The notes below the pieces were generated by a model, which worked only from the letters and a program-made list of their open reading frames with translations, was not told where the DNA came from and did not search any database. A stretch of DNA of 64,000 bases, from the NCBI RefSeq assembly GCF_030848395.1, contig NZ_JAVDBT010000014.1, positions 1 through 64,000 of the forward strand, read 5' to 3'. How positions within the stretch are numbered: the first letter of the stretch is position 1; every line of letters starts with the position of its first letter. Both the position numbers and the translations under genes were made by a program. The stretch comes from Pseudogemmobacter lacusdianii. Its GTDB lineage: Bacteria > Pseudomonadota > Alphaproteobacteria > Rhodobacterales > Rhodobacteraceae. Shown in pieces: positions 1 through 8,386 of the stretch.

Positions 1-2
1 CC

Positions 3-41
3 GTCGTCGCCCTCGCCGCAACCGTCATCTTCTGGCTATGA
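3..41 (+). CDS. C-terminal end of an upstream gene (partial)
   Basis: In the third frame the first bases read VVALAATVIFWL and then TGA. This is a short hydrophobic tail that looks like the end of a membrane protein whose body lies outside the window. There is too little to assign a function, and a chance open frame is possible. Confidence 0.35.
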   Translation, partial: VVALAATVIFWL

Positions 42-235
42 CACAAGAACGAGTCCTGACCCTAAGCCCCCGAAGGCTTGGCCCTCAGTGAAAGAATTAT
101 TTTTCTGTTACATTCAGTCACATGATTGTCACCTAGCGCTGGCAGTTGCTAGGGTCATGGACGGGCTGTCGCCAGATTGGCCTCTGCCTGCCAGAAACCC
201 GCGGCTCAGGCCGCATCCTTGAATGGGGGTAAGAC

Positions 236-1342
236 ATGATTGGTCGGACGAAACTGGCGGCGACCGCCAGCTTGGTGGCAATGTTGGCAGGGGGCGTGGC
301 GCAAGCGCAGTCTTTGGCCGAGCTCGAGACCGCAGCTAAGGCCGAGGGTCGGCTGTCGACCATCGCCCTGCCGGGCAGCTGGTGTGGCTATGAGAATGTG
401 ATCAACACCTTCAAAGCCAAATATCCCGAGATTGAATATAACGGTCTGAACCCCGATGCGGGCAGCGCCGATGAGTTGGAAGCGATCCGCGCCAACAAAG
501 ACAACAAAGGCCCGCAGGCGCCCGACGTGATCGACGTTGGTCTCTCCTTCGGCCCGGCGGCCAAAGACGAGGGCCTGACGCAGGCCTACAAGGTCTCGAC
601 CTGGGACAGCATCCCCGACGATGCCAAGGATGCCGATGGCCATTGGTATGGCGACTATTACGGCGTGATGACCTTGGTGGTGAACACCGACCTCGTGCCG
701 AATGTGCCGCAGTCGTTTGAAGACCTCTTGAAACCGGAATATGCGGGCCAAGTGGCGATGGCGGGCGACCCGCGCGCCTCGAACCAAGCGATCCTCGCCG
801 TTATGGCGGCTGGCATTGCACGCGGCGCTGAGCCGGGCACCGCAGCCGCTGAAGCCGGTCTGCAGTTCTTCAAAGAGCTGAATGATGCGGGCAACTTCGT
901 TCCGGTGATCGGCAAGGCCGGCACTTTGGCACAAGGCACCACCCCGATCGTCATCGCTTGGGACTATAACGGTCTTTCGTGGCGTGACAGCCTCAACGGC
1001 AACCCGCCGGTCGAGGTGATCGTGCCGTCGGATGCCTCGCTTGCTGGCGTTTATGTCCAAGCGATCAGCGCTTTCGCACCGCAACCCAATGCCGCGAAAC
1101 TGTGGATGGAATACCTCTACAGCGACGAAGGTCAGCTGGGCTGGCTGGCTGGCTATTGCCACCCGATCCGCTTCAACGATCTGGTAGAAAAAGGCGCCGT
1201 GCCGCAAGAGCTCTTGGACAAGCTGCCCCCGGCTGAGGGCTATGCCAAAGCCGTCTTCCCGAGCCTTGACGCTGTGAACGCCAACTCCGACGCCGTCAAA
1301 GCCGGCTGGGATTCGGTTGTGGGCGCAGACGTCGTCCAATAA
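236..1342 (+). CDS. ABC transporter periplasmic substrate-binding protein
   Basis: The 368-residue protein is the solute receptor of the importer formed with the next three genes. It starts with a Sec signal peptide (about residues 1-24, basic start, hydrophobic core, AQA cleavage site). The mature part has the two-lobed binding-protein look of the Fe3+/putrescine/thiamine-type receptors (COG1840/COG0687-like), with a VIDVGLSFG segment in the first lobe and a TPIVIAWDYNG segment further on. ATG follows a purine-rich stretch GGGGGTAAG. The ligand cannot be read from sequence: iron, polyamine, thiamine and 2-aminoethylphosphonate receptors share this fold, and I see no Tyr cluster typical of ferric receptors. 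Role is secure from synteny, substrate is open. Confidence 0.88.
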   Translation: MIGRTKLAATASLVAMLAGGVAQAQSLAELETAAKAEGRLSTIALPGSWCGYENVINTFKAKYPEIEYNGLNPDAGSADELEAIRANKDNKGPQAPDVIDVGLSFGPAAKDEGLTQAYKVSTWDSIPDDAKDADGHWYGDYYGVMTLVVNTDLVPNVPQSFEDLLKPEYAGQVAMAGDPRASNQAILAVMAAGIARGAEPGTAAAEAGLQFFKELNDAGNFVPVIGKAGTLAQGTTPIVIAWDYNGLSWRDSLNGNPPVEVIVPSDASLAGVYVQAISAFAPQPNAAKLWMEYLYSDEGQLGWLAGYCHPIRFNDLVEKGAVPQELLDKLPPAEGYAKAVFPSLDAVNANSDAVKAGWDSVVGADVVQ

Positions 1343-1408
1343 GCCTTTGATTTGGCGCGCGGCCTTTGCGGCTGCGCGCCATTTTTGTAATTGTCGATAG
1401 GGCCCCGC

Positions 1409-2281
1409 ATGGATCGTTCCTCAAGCTTGCGATACTGGCTGTCTCCAAGATGGCTTGGCGTTGCGCCCTTCTTCCTTTTCGTGGGCCTCTTTCTGATCCT
1501 GCCCGCCCTGACGATCGTGATTGGCGCGTTCCGAGGCCCCGATGGTGGCTTCACGCTGGACAATCTGATCGGGCTAAACACCACGACCATTCGCAACGCC
1601 TATTGGGTCTCGATCAAGCTGAGCTTTTGGTCGGCCCTTCTGGGCTGCCTGATCGGCTTTGCCATGGCCTCGGCGGTGGTGCTGGGCGGCTTGCCTAAGG
1701 TGATCCGCTCGCCCTTGCTGACCTTCTCGGGCGTGGCCTCGAACTTTGCAGGCCTGCCTCTGGCCTTTGCCTTCATCGCCACGATCGGCCCGGCGGGTCT
1801 GATCACCGTTTGGCTGCGCACCGAATTTGGCATCAACCTGCGCGGGGCGACGGGGTTCAACCTTTTCTCGACCACCGGGCTGATCGTCACCTATCTCTTC
1901 TTCCAAGTGCCGCTGATGATCCTGATCATCACCCCCGCTTTGGACGGGTTGCGCAAAGAATGGCGCGAGGCCGCCGAGACTTTGGGCGCAAGTGGCGCGC
2001 AATATTGGCGCATGGTCGCCTTCCCGATCCTGCTGCCTTCGCTTTTGGGCACATTCGCTTTGCTCTTTGCCAACAGCTTCGGCGCTGTTGCCACCGCCTT
2101 TGCGCTGGCCGGACCGCAGCTGAACATCGCGCCGATCTTGCTCTTTAGCCAGATCCGCGGCGATGTTCTGGGCTCGCCCGGCTTGGGCTATGCTTTGGCC
2201 TTCGGCATGATCGTCATCACGGGTCTGGCCAATACCGCCTACCTTCTGCTGCGCGCCCGGACCGAGAGGTGGCAGAAATGA
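1409..2281 (+). CDS. ABC transporter permease, PotB/FbpB-like
   Basis: A 290-residue inner-membrane protein with about six transmembrane helices. The cytoplasmic EAA loop that docks on the ATPase is clear (EWREAAETLGASGAQYWR, about two thirds along). A TTG at 1391 would add six residues, but the ATG at 1409 has AGGG at a better distance and is preferred. The last codon overlaps the next gene (ATGA at 2278-2281), so the two permeases are translationally coupled and probably form the heterodimeric channel of the importer whose receptor lies just upstream. Confidence 0.88.
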   Translation: MDRSSSLRYWLSPRWLGVAPFFLFVGLFLILPALTIVIGAFRGPDGGFTLDNLIGLNTTTIRNAYWVSIKLSFWSALLGCLIGFAMASAVVLGGLPKVIRSPLLTFSGVASNFAGLPLAFAFIATIGPAGLITVWLRTEFGINLRGATGFNLFSTTGLIVTYLFFQVPLMILIITPALDGLRKEWREAAETLGASGAQYWRMVAFPILLPSLLGTFALLFANSFGAVATAFALAGPQLNIAPILLFSQIRGDVLGSPGLGYALAFGMIVITGLANTAYLLLRARTERWQK

Positions 2282-3399
2282 ACGTCGAAGAATTGACCGG
2301 CCTGCAGGCGCTTCTCGCCACCTTGCTCTCGCCCTTGCTGGGGCTGACACAATATCTTGATGCAGTCTTTGAGATGATCGTCTCGCTGGGCGGCTCCATC
2401 AGCCATTCCGGTGGCAAGGTGCTGGCCGTGCTGGTGCTGGGCTTTGCCTTCCAAGTCTTCGCCAAACTCCCCTCGCGGGTCTTGGCGGTGCTGCTGATCT
2501 TGGCAACCTTGGCGCTATTGACCCCGGTCTTGCTGGTCAAAGCCCTGCCCTTGCCGCTGCATCCGCCCTATCTGGCCGTGTTCTTCTGGGGCGCGGCTTT
2601 GGCCGCGGGCCGCCGCTCGGCCTGCTGGTGGGGTTGGCTGGGCTTCGCGCTTGGTATGATGATCTTCATCCTGCCGCTTCTGGGCATGGCTGAATTCTCG
2701 CTTTCGATGCGGCGCGGGGTCTATTCGTTTGACGCCTATGTCTCGGTGCTGAACGACCCGGCCTTCCGGCAGACCTTCAGCTATTCGGTGATGATGGGGG
2801 TGCTGACCATCGTCTTCGGCATCCTTCTGGTGGTGCCCACCGCCTATTGGGTGCGGCTGCGCATGCCCGAGCTGCGCCCGGTGATCGAGTTCATCACCCT
2901 GCTGCCCTTGGTGATCCCGGCCATCGTCATCGTCTTTGGCTATATCCGGATGTTCAACACCTCGTCTTGGCTGCCGCTGACGGGCACCAATTTCGGCACC
3001 GATATCCTGCTGCTTGCAGGCTACATCACCCTGTCGCTGCCCTATATGTACCGCGCCGTCGACACCGGGTTGCGCACCATCGACATCGCGACCCTGACCG
3101 AGGCCGCGCAATCGCTTGGCGCCGGGTGGATCACCATTTTCCGCCGCGTGATCTTGCCCAATGTGCTGGTCGCCGTGCTCTCGGGCTCTTTCGTGACCTT
3201 CGCCATCGTGATGGGCGAGTTCACTCTGGCCGCCCTTCTCAACCGCCCGGCCTTTGGGCCTTACCTTCAGCTGGTGGGCGCCAATAAGGCTTATGAGCCC
3301 TCGGCGCTGGCCGTGATCGCCTTTGGCATAACCTGGGCCTGTATCGGCCTGATCCAGCTTGTCACCCGGCTGCAAAAACATACGAAAGAGCAACGCTGA
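2278..3399 (+). CDS. ABC transporter permease with N-terminal extra membrane domain
   Basis: 373 residues, about 100 longer than a PotC-type permease. The C-terminal 260 residues are a normal permease with an EAA loop (LTEAAQSLGAGWITIFRR). The first roughly 120 residues hold three or four additional hydrophobic segments before the usual first helix (ILPLLGMAEFSLSMRRG). The start at 2278 gives the ATGA overlap with the upstream permease; a GTG nine bases earlier is possible. The stop overlaps the ATPase start (TGATG at 3397-3401). It is the second channel subunit; the function of the extension is unknown. Confidence 0.86.
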   Translation: MNVEELTGLQALLATLLSPLLGLTQYLDAVFEMIVSLGGSISHSGGKVLAVLVLGFAFQVFAKLPSRVLAVLLILATLALLTPVLLVKALPLPLHPPYLAVFFWGAALAAGRRSACWWGWLGFALGMMIFILPLLGMAEFSLSMRRGVYSFDAYVSVLNDPAFRQTFSYSVMMGVLTIVFGILLVVPTAYWVRLRMPELRPVIEFITLLPLVIPAIVIVFGYIRMFNTSSWLPLTGTNFGTDILLLAGYITLSLPYMYRAVDTGLRTIDIATLTEAAQSLGAGWITIFRRVILPNVLVAVLSGSFVTFAIVMGEFTLAALLNRPAFGPYLQLVGANKAYEPSALAVIAFGITWACIGLIQLVTRLQKHTKEQR

Positions 3400-4463
3400 T
3401 GGCTTATCTTGACCTGTCGCATCTGGAAAAGTCCTTCGGCACCAACCGCGTGGTGAAGGACTTCACCCTTGGCATCGAGCAGGGCGAGTTTGTCTCGCTG
3501 CTCGGCCCCTCAGGCTGCGGTAAGACCACCGTGCTGCGGATGGTTGCGGGGTTCGAGCAACCCTCGGGCGGCCAGATCATCATCGGCGGCGAGGATGTAA
3601 CGCGGCTGCGCCCCAACCAGCGCAAGATCGGCATGGTGTTCCAAGCCTATGCTTTGTTCCCCAACCTCACCGTGGCCGAGAATGTGGGCTTTGGCCTTAA
3701 AGTCGCAGGCATGGCTGCGGGTGAGCGCAATGAGCGCGTGACCGAGATGCTGGCGCTGATTGGCCTGCCAGAAAAGGGCGGCCATTATCCGTTCCAGCTT
3801 TCGGGCGGCCAACAGCAGCGCGTGGCTTTGGCCCGCGCTTTGGCCCCCCGCCCCAAAGTGCTTTTGCTCGATGAGCCTTTGTCGGCGCTGGACGCCAAGG
3901 TCCGCGTCTCTTTGCGCAACCAAATCCGCCAGATCCAACGCGACCTTGGCATCACCACCATCTTCGTCACCCATGACCAAGAAGAGGCGATGTCGATCTC
4001 GGACCGCATCGTGGTGATGAATGGCGGCATTGCCGAGCAGGTGGGCGAGCCCTTCACCATCTACAACCAACCCGCCACCCGCTTCGTGGCCAATTTCGTC
4101 GGCACCCTGAACACGTTTGAGGCTGTGGTGGATGAGCCCACCACCGGCACCGTCACTTTGGACGGTCAAACCGTCAGCCTTGGCAAAAAGATTGAGCGTT
4201 TGCGCGGTGACAAAGTCACCCTCGCCCTGCGGCCCGAGGCTTTGCATCTGGGCCAAGCCCCCGCGCCCGCGATGCAGCTGCAAGCCACCGTGCGTGAGGT
4301 GCATTTCATGGGTTCGATCATCCGGGTGAAGGCCGAAGTGGCGGACACGATGGTCTCGCTGGATACGTTCAACCGCCCCGATACGCCGCCGCCGCAAGTC
4401 GGTGCCGCGATCCAAGTCCACCTCAATCCGGGTGACTTCATCGCGCTCGACGGCACCGCCTAA
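3399..4463 (+). CDS. ABC transporter ATP-binding protein, PotA/FbpC-like
   Basis: 354 residues, the usual length for the spermidine/iron class of import ATPases. Visible motifs: Walker A GPSGCGKTT (about 36-44), signature LSGGQQQR (about 134), Walker B LLLDEPLSALD (about 155) and switch histidine VTHDQEEAM (about 190). The last 110 residues form a TOBE-like regulatory domain. It energises the importer made by the three preceding genes and is the last gene of that operon, immediately followed by a terminator. All catalytic motifs are intact. Confidence 0.92.
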   Translation: MAYLDLSHLEKSFGTNRVVKDFTLGIEQGEFVSLLGPSGCGKTTVLRMVAGFEQPSGGQIIIGGEDVTRLRPNQRKIGMVFQAYALFPNLTVAENVGFGLKVAGMAAGERNERVTEMLALIGLPEKGGHYPFQLSGGQQQRVALARALAPRPKVLLLDEPLSALDAKVRVSLRNQIRQIQRDLGITTIFVTHDQEEAMSISDRIVVMNGGIAEQVGEPFTIYNQPATRFVANFVGTLNTFEAVVDEPTTGTVTLDGQTVSLGKKIERLRGDKVTLALRPEALHLGQAPAPAMQLQATVREVHFMGSIIRVKAEVADTMVSLDTFNRPDTPPPQVGAAIQVHLNPGDFIALDGTA

Positions 4464-4478
4464 AGCGCCGCCCATCGT

Positions 4479-4509
4479 AAAACGCCTCCGGTCTGGCCGG
4501 AGGCGTTTT
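4479..4509. terminator. bidirectional intrinsic terminator
   Basis: Perfect 13-bp inverted repeat (4479-4491 with 4497-4509, five-base loop) beginning AAAA and ending TTTT. It sits between the convergent ABC ATPase gene and the YhaN-like gene and can end transcription from both sides. Confidence 0.9.
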
Positions 4510-4519
4510 GCTTTTGCCG

Positions 4520-7156
4520 TTAAAGTGCGGTGACCTTTGCCAGCAACCGATCGCCGCCCAAAGGCGCGAAAGCACGCTGGCGGCAGGTCAGCACGATGAT
4601 CTGCTGATCCTGCGCCACCCGGTGCAAAGCGGTGAACATCGCCTCGATCCGGTCATCATCGCTATGCACCAAAGCATCGTCCAAGATCACCGGCACCGGC
4701 CGCCCCGAGCGCGCAAAAAGCCGCGCGAAGGCCAGCCGGGTCAGCACCGCCAACTGCTCACGCGTGCCGCCCGAGAGGATATCCAGCACCTCATCCTGCC
4801 CATCGCGGCTAAGCGCGACGGGCAAAAGGCTGGCGTCATCGATCCGCAACGCCGCCCCCGGATGCAGGATCGAGAGAAGCGGGTTCAGCTCTTGCAACAC
4901 CTCACCGAAATACTCATCCCGCATGGCTTGGCGGGCGCGCTCCAAAGCCTCACGCAGGCGCTTCAAAGCCTGCACCTCGCGCTCATAACGCGCCGCCCGC
5001 GCCAAGGCGGCGGCTTCACGGCCGCGCAACTCGTCTAGGCTTTCTTCAATCCCCTCATCGGCCAAAGCGCCGATCGAGCCGTTGACGCCCGCCAACTCAC
5101 TTTCCAGCCGAATGCGGTCGCGCTGCCGCCCCGCCACGACCGAGCGCAGCCGCGTCACCGCTGCATGTGCCGTGGCAAGATCGGGCGCTTTCGCTTTGAG
5201 ATCATTCAGAATTTCGGAAACCTTGACCTGCGCCGCTTCCAAGCCGGGCTGCGCTGCTTTCAGGTTCAAAAGCTGCGCTGACAGCTCCACCGGATCGCCC
5301 GCCTCAGATTGGATCGCAGCCAGTGCTTGGCCCGCTGATTGCAGCTCGGCCTGTCGCGCAGCGCGGGTTTCGCGCAAGGTGGCATGGCGCGCTTCCGCCT
5401 CGCGCCGCACAGCCTGCGCCTGATCCTCGGCTTGACGCAGCTTGGTAAGTTGCCCCTGCAAGGCGGGCAGATCCTCCACCACCACCTCAGTGGCTTCCCC
5501 CGCTTCTGCGCGGGCCGCAGCCAGCCGGCTTTGCAGCGCCTCAACCCCCTCGGGCGCCAGTTCCGCCAATCGCGCGCGGCCCTCGGCCAAAGCGGTATCA
5601 AGCCTTTGCGCCTCGGACCAAGCGCTGCGCGCGGCAGCGAGATCGGCGCAGCCGCAAGCGCTCAGGAGTTGGGCCAGTTTGGCCTCAGCCTTGGCCAGTT
5701 CCCCCGCCATATCGCCCGCGCCGGAAAGGCCGGGATCAACCGACATCTGCCCAATCCCCGGCAGATCGAAATGCGTCAAACCGCGCAGGCGCAGGGGCGC
5801 ATCGCCCAAAGCAAGGCCCTCTACCGTCACCCGCGCAGCACTGTCATAGCGCAGACTGACCGAGACCCGCCGCGCCTCATCTTGCAAGGCCAGCCGGTCG
5901 CGCGCGGATTGCGCCGCCTCGGCCGCCTCAAGCTGCGCCTTGCTGATCTTAATCAACTGCCGCGCCGCTTGTTGTTCTTCAAGCGCCCCGCGTTGCCGCT
6001 CGGCACGGGCCAGCTCCGCCTCCAATGCCGCGACACGGTCGCGCGCCGCGATGGCAAGCTGCGCGCGCTGCGCCGCTTCCAGCCGGGTCGCAGTCGCCAA
6101 AGCCGCCGCCCGCGCCGTATCGGCCCCAGCGACCGCCGAGGCCTCTTGCTGCGCCGCCGCTTGCGCCAAAGCCTCAGCCTTCGCCGCCTCGTCGCGCGCC
6201 TTGCCGTCCAATTCCTGCGCCCGTTGCAGCCGGGTTCTCACCCCCTCCAGCCGCAGGATCGCATCTTGCCCCTGCTTTGCCGTCAATTGCGCCAGCCGCA
6301 GTTCAGCCTCGGCCTTTTGCAAAGCTTCAGAGTGCTTTTCAGCCGCTTGCAGCGCCGTCTCCGCCGCCGCCAAAGCCGCTTCATCACGCGCGCTCGCCTC
6401 AGGATCAGCCAATGAAGCCAAGTCCTTAGCGATCGAGGCGCGCTGGCGCAGCTCGGCACTCAGCCGTGCGACCTTGCCCTCAAGCACAGCCCTCTCAGCG
6501 GCCATCGCGGCCGCCTCATCCACCGCCCGCGCCCATTCGCCGCCCGCCTTGGGCCGCAACGTGCTGGTCGCCAAACGCGCCAGTTCTTCGCTTACCCGCG
6601 CCAGCACCAGATCCATCCGCCGCCCGCCGGTCATCACCTCAATCTCGCCGGCGACCGAGGAAATCAGGTCGCGCCGCGCCACCAGAGCCCGCTCGCGCTC
6701 GGCCTTCTCGGCCGTGGTATTGCCCTCGGGCTCCATACCCAAAAGCCCCTGCCGCACCCATAAAAGCCCCGACGGCCCGGCCAGCCCCTGCCCGGTCAGC
6801 CGGTCGATCCAAGCCTCGGCCTCATCCTCTTGCGCGATGATGCGGCCTTGGGCGTCCAAAATCCGCGCATTGGCGCGGCCAAGCCAGCGCTTTTCGATGC
6901 GGAAATGGCCCTCGGGCAGCTCAATCTCGACGCTCGCCTCCGGGCTGCCGCCGGAATGGGGTTGCAGCGCCTTCACCGGGGCTTTTGAGCTGCGATGCGG
7001 CTGGAAAAACACCGCATGCAGCCCGTCAAAGAAGGTGGATTTGCCAAATTCATTGGGCTGCGAGAGCACCGAAATGCCATCACCGATGCCCTCAATCCGG
7101 GCGCGTTGCCCGGCAAAACGGCGCAGGTTAGAAAGCTCAATCGCGCGGATTTTCAT
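4520..7156 (-). CDS. YhaN-like SMC/Rad50-type ATPase
   Basis: An 878-residue ATPase built like Rad50/SbcC. The N-terminal half-site has a variant Walker A PNEFGKST (about 34-41; YhaN proteins usually read NEAGKST). A long Ala/Glu/Gln/Arg-rich coiled coil follows (about 200-720), and the C-terminal half-site has the signature LSGGTREQL (about 794) and Walker B VILDDALVHSD (about 823-833). The hinge shows no obvious CxxC zinc hook. It overlaps the nuclease gene upstream by 4 bp (7153-7156), the standard arrangement of YhaO-YhaN pairs, so the products very likely act together on DNA ends. The exact role (repair, recombination or defence) is not established for this group. Confidence 0.85.
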   Translation of the reverse strand: MKIRAIELSNLRRFAGQRARIEGIGDGISVLSQPNEFGKSTFFDGLHAVFFQPHRSSKAPVKALQPHSGGSPEASVEIELPEGHFRIEKRWLGRANARILDAQGRIIAQEDEAEAWIDRLTGQGLAGPSGLLWVRQGLLGMEPEGNTTAEKAERERALVARRDLISSVAGEIEVMTGGRRMDLVLARVSEELARLATSTLRPKAGGEWARAVDEAAAMAAERAVLEGKVARLSAELRQRASIAKDLASLADPEASARDEAALAAAETALQAAEKHSEALQKAEAELRLAQLTAKQGQDAILRLEGVRTRLQRAQELDGKARDEAAKAEALAQAAAQQEASAVAGADTARAAALATATRLEAAQRAQLAIAARDRVAALEAELARAERQRGALEEQQAARQLIKISKAQLEAAEAAQSARDRLALQDEARRVSVSLRYDSAARVTVEGLALGDAPLRLRGLTHFDLPGIGQMSVDPGLSGAGDMAGELAKAEAKLAQLLSACGCADLAAARSAWSEAQRLDTALAEGRARLAELAPEGVEALQSRLAAARAEAGEATEVVVEDLPALQGQLTKLRQAEDQAQAVRREAEARHATLRETRAARQAELQSAGQALAAIQSEAGDPVELSAQLLNLKAAQPGLEAAQVKVSEILNDLKAKAPDLATAHAAVTRLRSVVAGRQRDRIRLESELAGVNGSIGALADEGIEESLDELRGREAAALARAARYEREVQALKRLREALERARQAMRDEYFGEVLQELNPLLSILHPGAALRIDDASLLPVALSRDGQDEVLDILSGGTREQLAVLTRLAFARLFARSGRPVPVILDDALVHSDDDRIEAMFTALHRVAQDQQIIVLTCRQRAFAPLGGDRLLAKVTAL

Positions 7157-8277
7157 GCCTCGATCTCCTGCACCAAGGCATAAAGCCGCGACAAAGCCAA
7201 AGCCGCAAGATCGCGATCCGCCGCCGCCAAAGCCGGGTCGGCGGCTTGGGCGTGCAAAGCATTGGCGGCATGGCGCAAAGCCCCGCCCCGGTCGATCAAG
7301 TCCAGATCCCCCGCGTGCACGTCGGTTCCAAGCCGCGTGAGATCCTGCTCAAACCAGCCGAAATCGGGGGCAATTGCCGCCAACGAAGCCTCAAATCCGG
7401 CGCGTTCGGCCAAGGTCAGACGCCCCGATGCCTCAAGCCGCAAAAGCCGGTCTCGGCGCTGTGGCTCTGGGGGCAATTGCCCCGCCAAAACAGACGCCAC
7501 ATCTTCCCCCGGCAGAAGGTCTAAGCTCAGCCTTTGCCAGCCAAATTGCCCAGTTTCGGCCACCTCCACCTTTGCCGGCGCACCGGCGGCGGTCAGGCTG
7601 ACCAGCAAAGCGCCCGCCGCAGTTTCATGCTTGAAACTGTCCGCCTCGGGCGTGCCGGAATACCAAGTTTCCGCCCCGACCGACATCCGACCATGCCAAT
7701 CGCCCAAGCCGAGATAATCAAGGCCCGAGAGCCGCGCGCGATCGGGCGGAATGATCCCCGGACTGCCCTCATCCGAGGTGAAATCCATGATCGCGCCATG
7801 GCCAAGCCCGATCCGCAAAGCACCTTCGGGCGTTGGCGCCGACATGGATTGCGTCAAATCCCGGCCGGGGCGGCGCTGCGTGCAAGGTGCGGGTAAAAGC
7901 CAAACCTCGGGGGCAAGCTCGACAGGATCAGCCGTGGTGAGCACGGTCAGATTGCCCGGTGCATCGTTCTGGATGCGCCGCCAAAGCTCGGATGCCGCCA
8001 GGCTGTCATGGTTTCCGGGCATCAAGACCCAGCGCAGATCGGCCTCAGACGCCATTGCGCGCAATGCATGGCGCAGGGTCTCGGGCGATGGGGTTTCGGC
8101 GTCGAACGTGTCGCCCGCCAGCAGCACCAGCTGCGCGCCGCCCGCCCGTGCGGCCTCGGCCAAGCGGCGGATCACCGAATGGCGCGCCTCACGCAGACGG
8201 CCGCGGATGTCTTCGGGAAAGCCACCAAAAGCGCGGCCCAGATGCAGGTCCGAGGAATGCAGAAATTTATAGCCCAT
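7153..8277 (-). CDS. YhaO/SbcD-like metallophosphoesterase DNA nuclease
   Basis: 374 residues of the calcineurin-like phosphoesterase family that includes Mre11/SbcD. Metal-binding motifs are all present: DLHLG (Asp10, His12), GDTFD (55-59), GNHD (88-91), a GHG motif and GDWHG. It is the nuclease partner of the ATPase encoded downstream, with which it overlaps by 4 bp. The length and capping domain fit YhaO better than SbcD. Start chosen at MGYKFLHSSD, which places the first motif at the normal distance from the N-terminus. Confidence 0.87.
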   Translation of the reverse strand: MGYKFLHSSDLHLGRAFGGFPEDIRGRLREARHSVIRRLAEAARAGGAQLVLLAGDTFDAETPSPETLRHALRAMASEADLRWVLMPGNHDSLAASELWRRIQNDAPGNLTVLTTADPVELAPEVWLLPAPCTQRRPGRDLTQSMSAPTPEGALRIGLGHGAIMDFTSDEGSPGIIPPDRARLSGLDYLGLGDWHGRMSVGAETWYSGTPEADSFKHETAAGALLVSLTAAGAPAKVEVAETGQFGWQRLSLDLLPGEDVASVLAGQLPPEPQRRDRLLRLEASGRLTLAERAGFEASLAAIAPDFGWFEQDLTRLGTDVHAGDLDLIDRGGALRHAANALHAQAADPALAAADRDLAALALSRLYALVQEIEA

Positions 8278-8386
8278 ATCGCCCTATGCCCCGCGCGCCG
8301 GGGGCACTGGCGGCCCCGATCTGCCCTAACAGGCATATTGCGGTGCGGGGCGCACTCGCGCAAGGCGCGACTGGCGGTGGGCCGGG

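Noticed and set aside
5940-7340. Plus-strand open frame of 466 residues
   Set aside because: It is antisense to the YhaN-like ATPase, with Ala/Ser/Arg-rich low-complexity composition.
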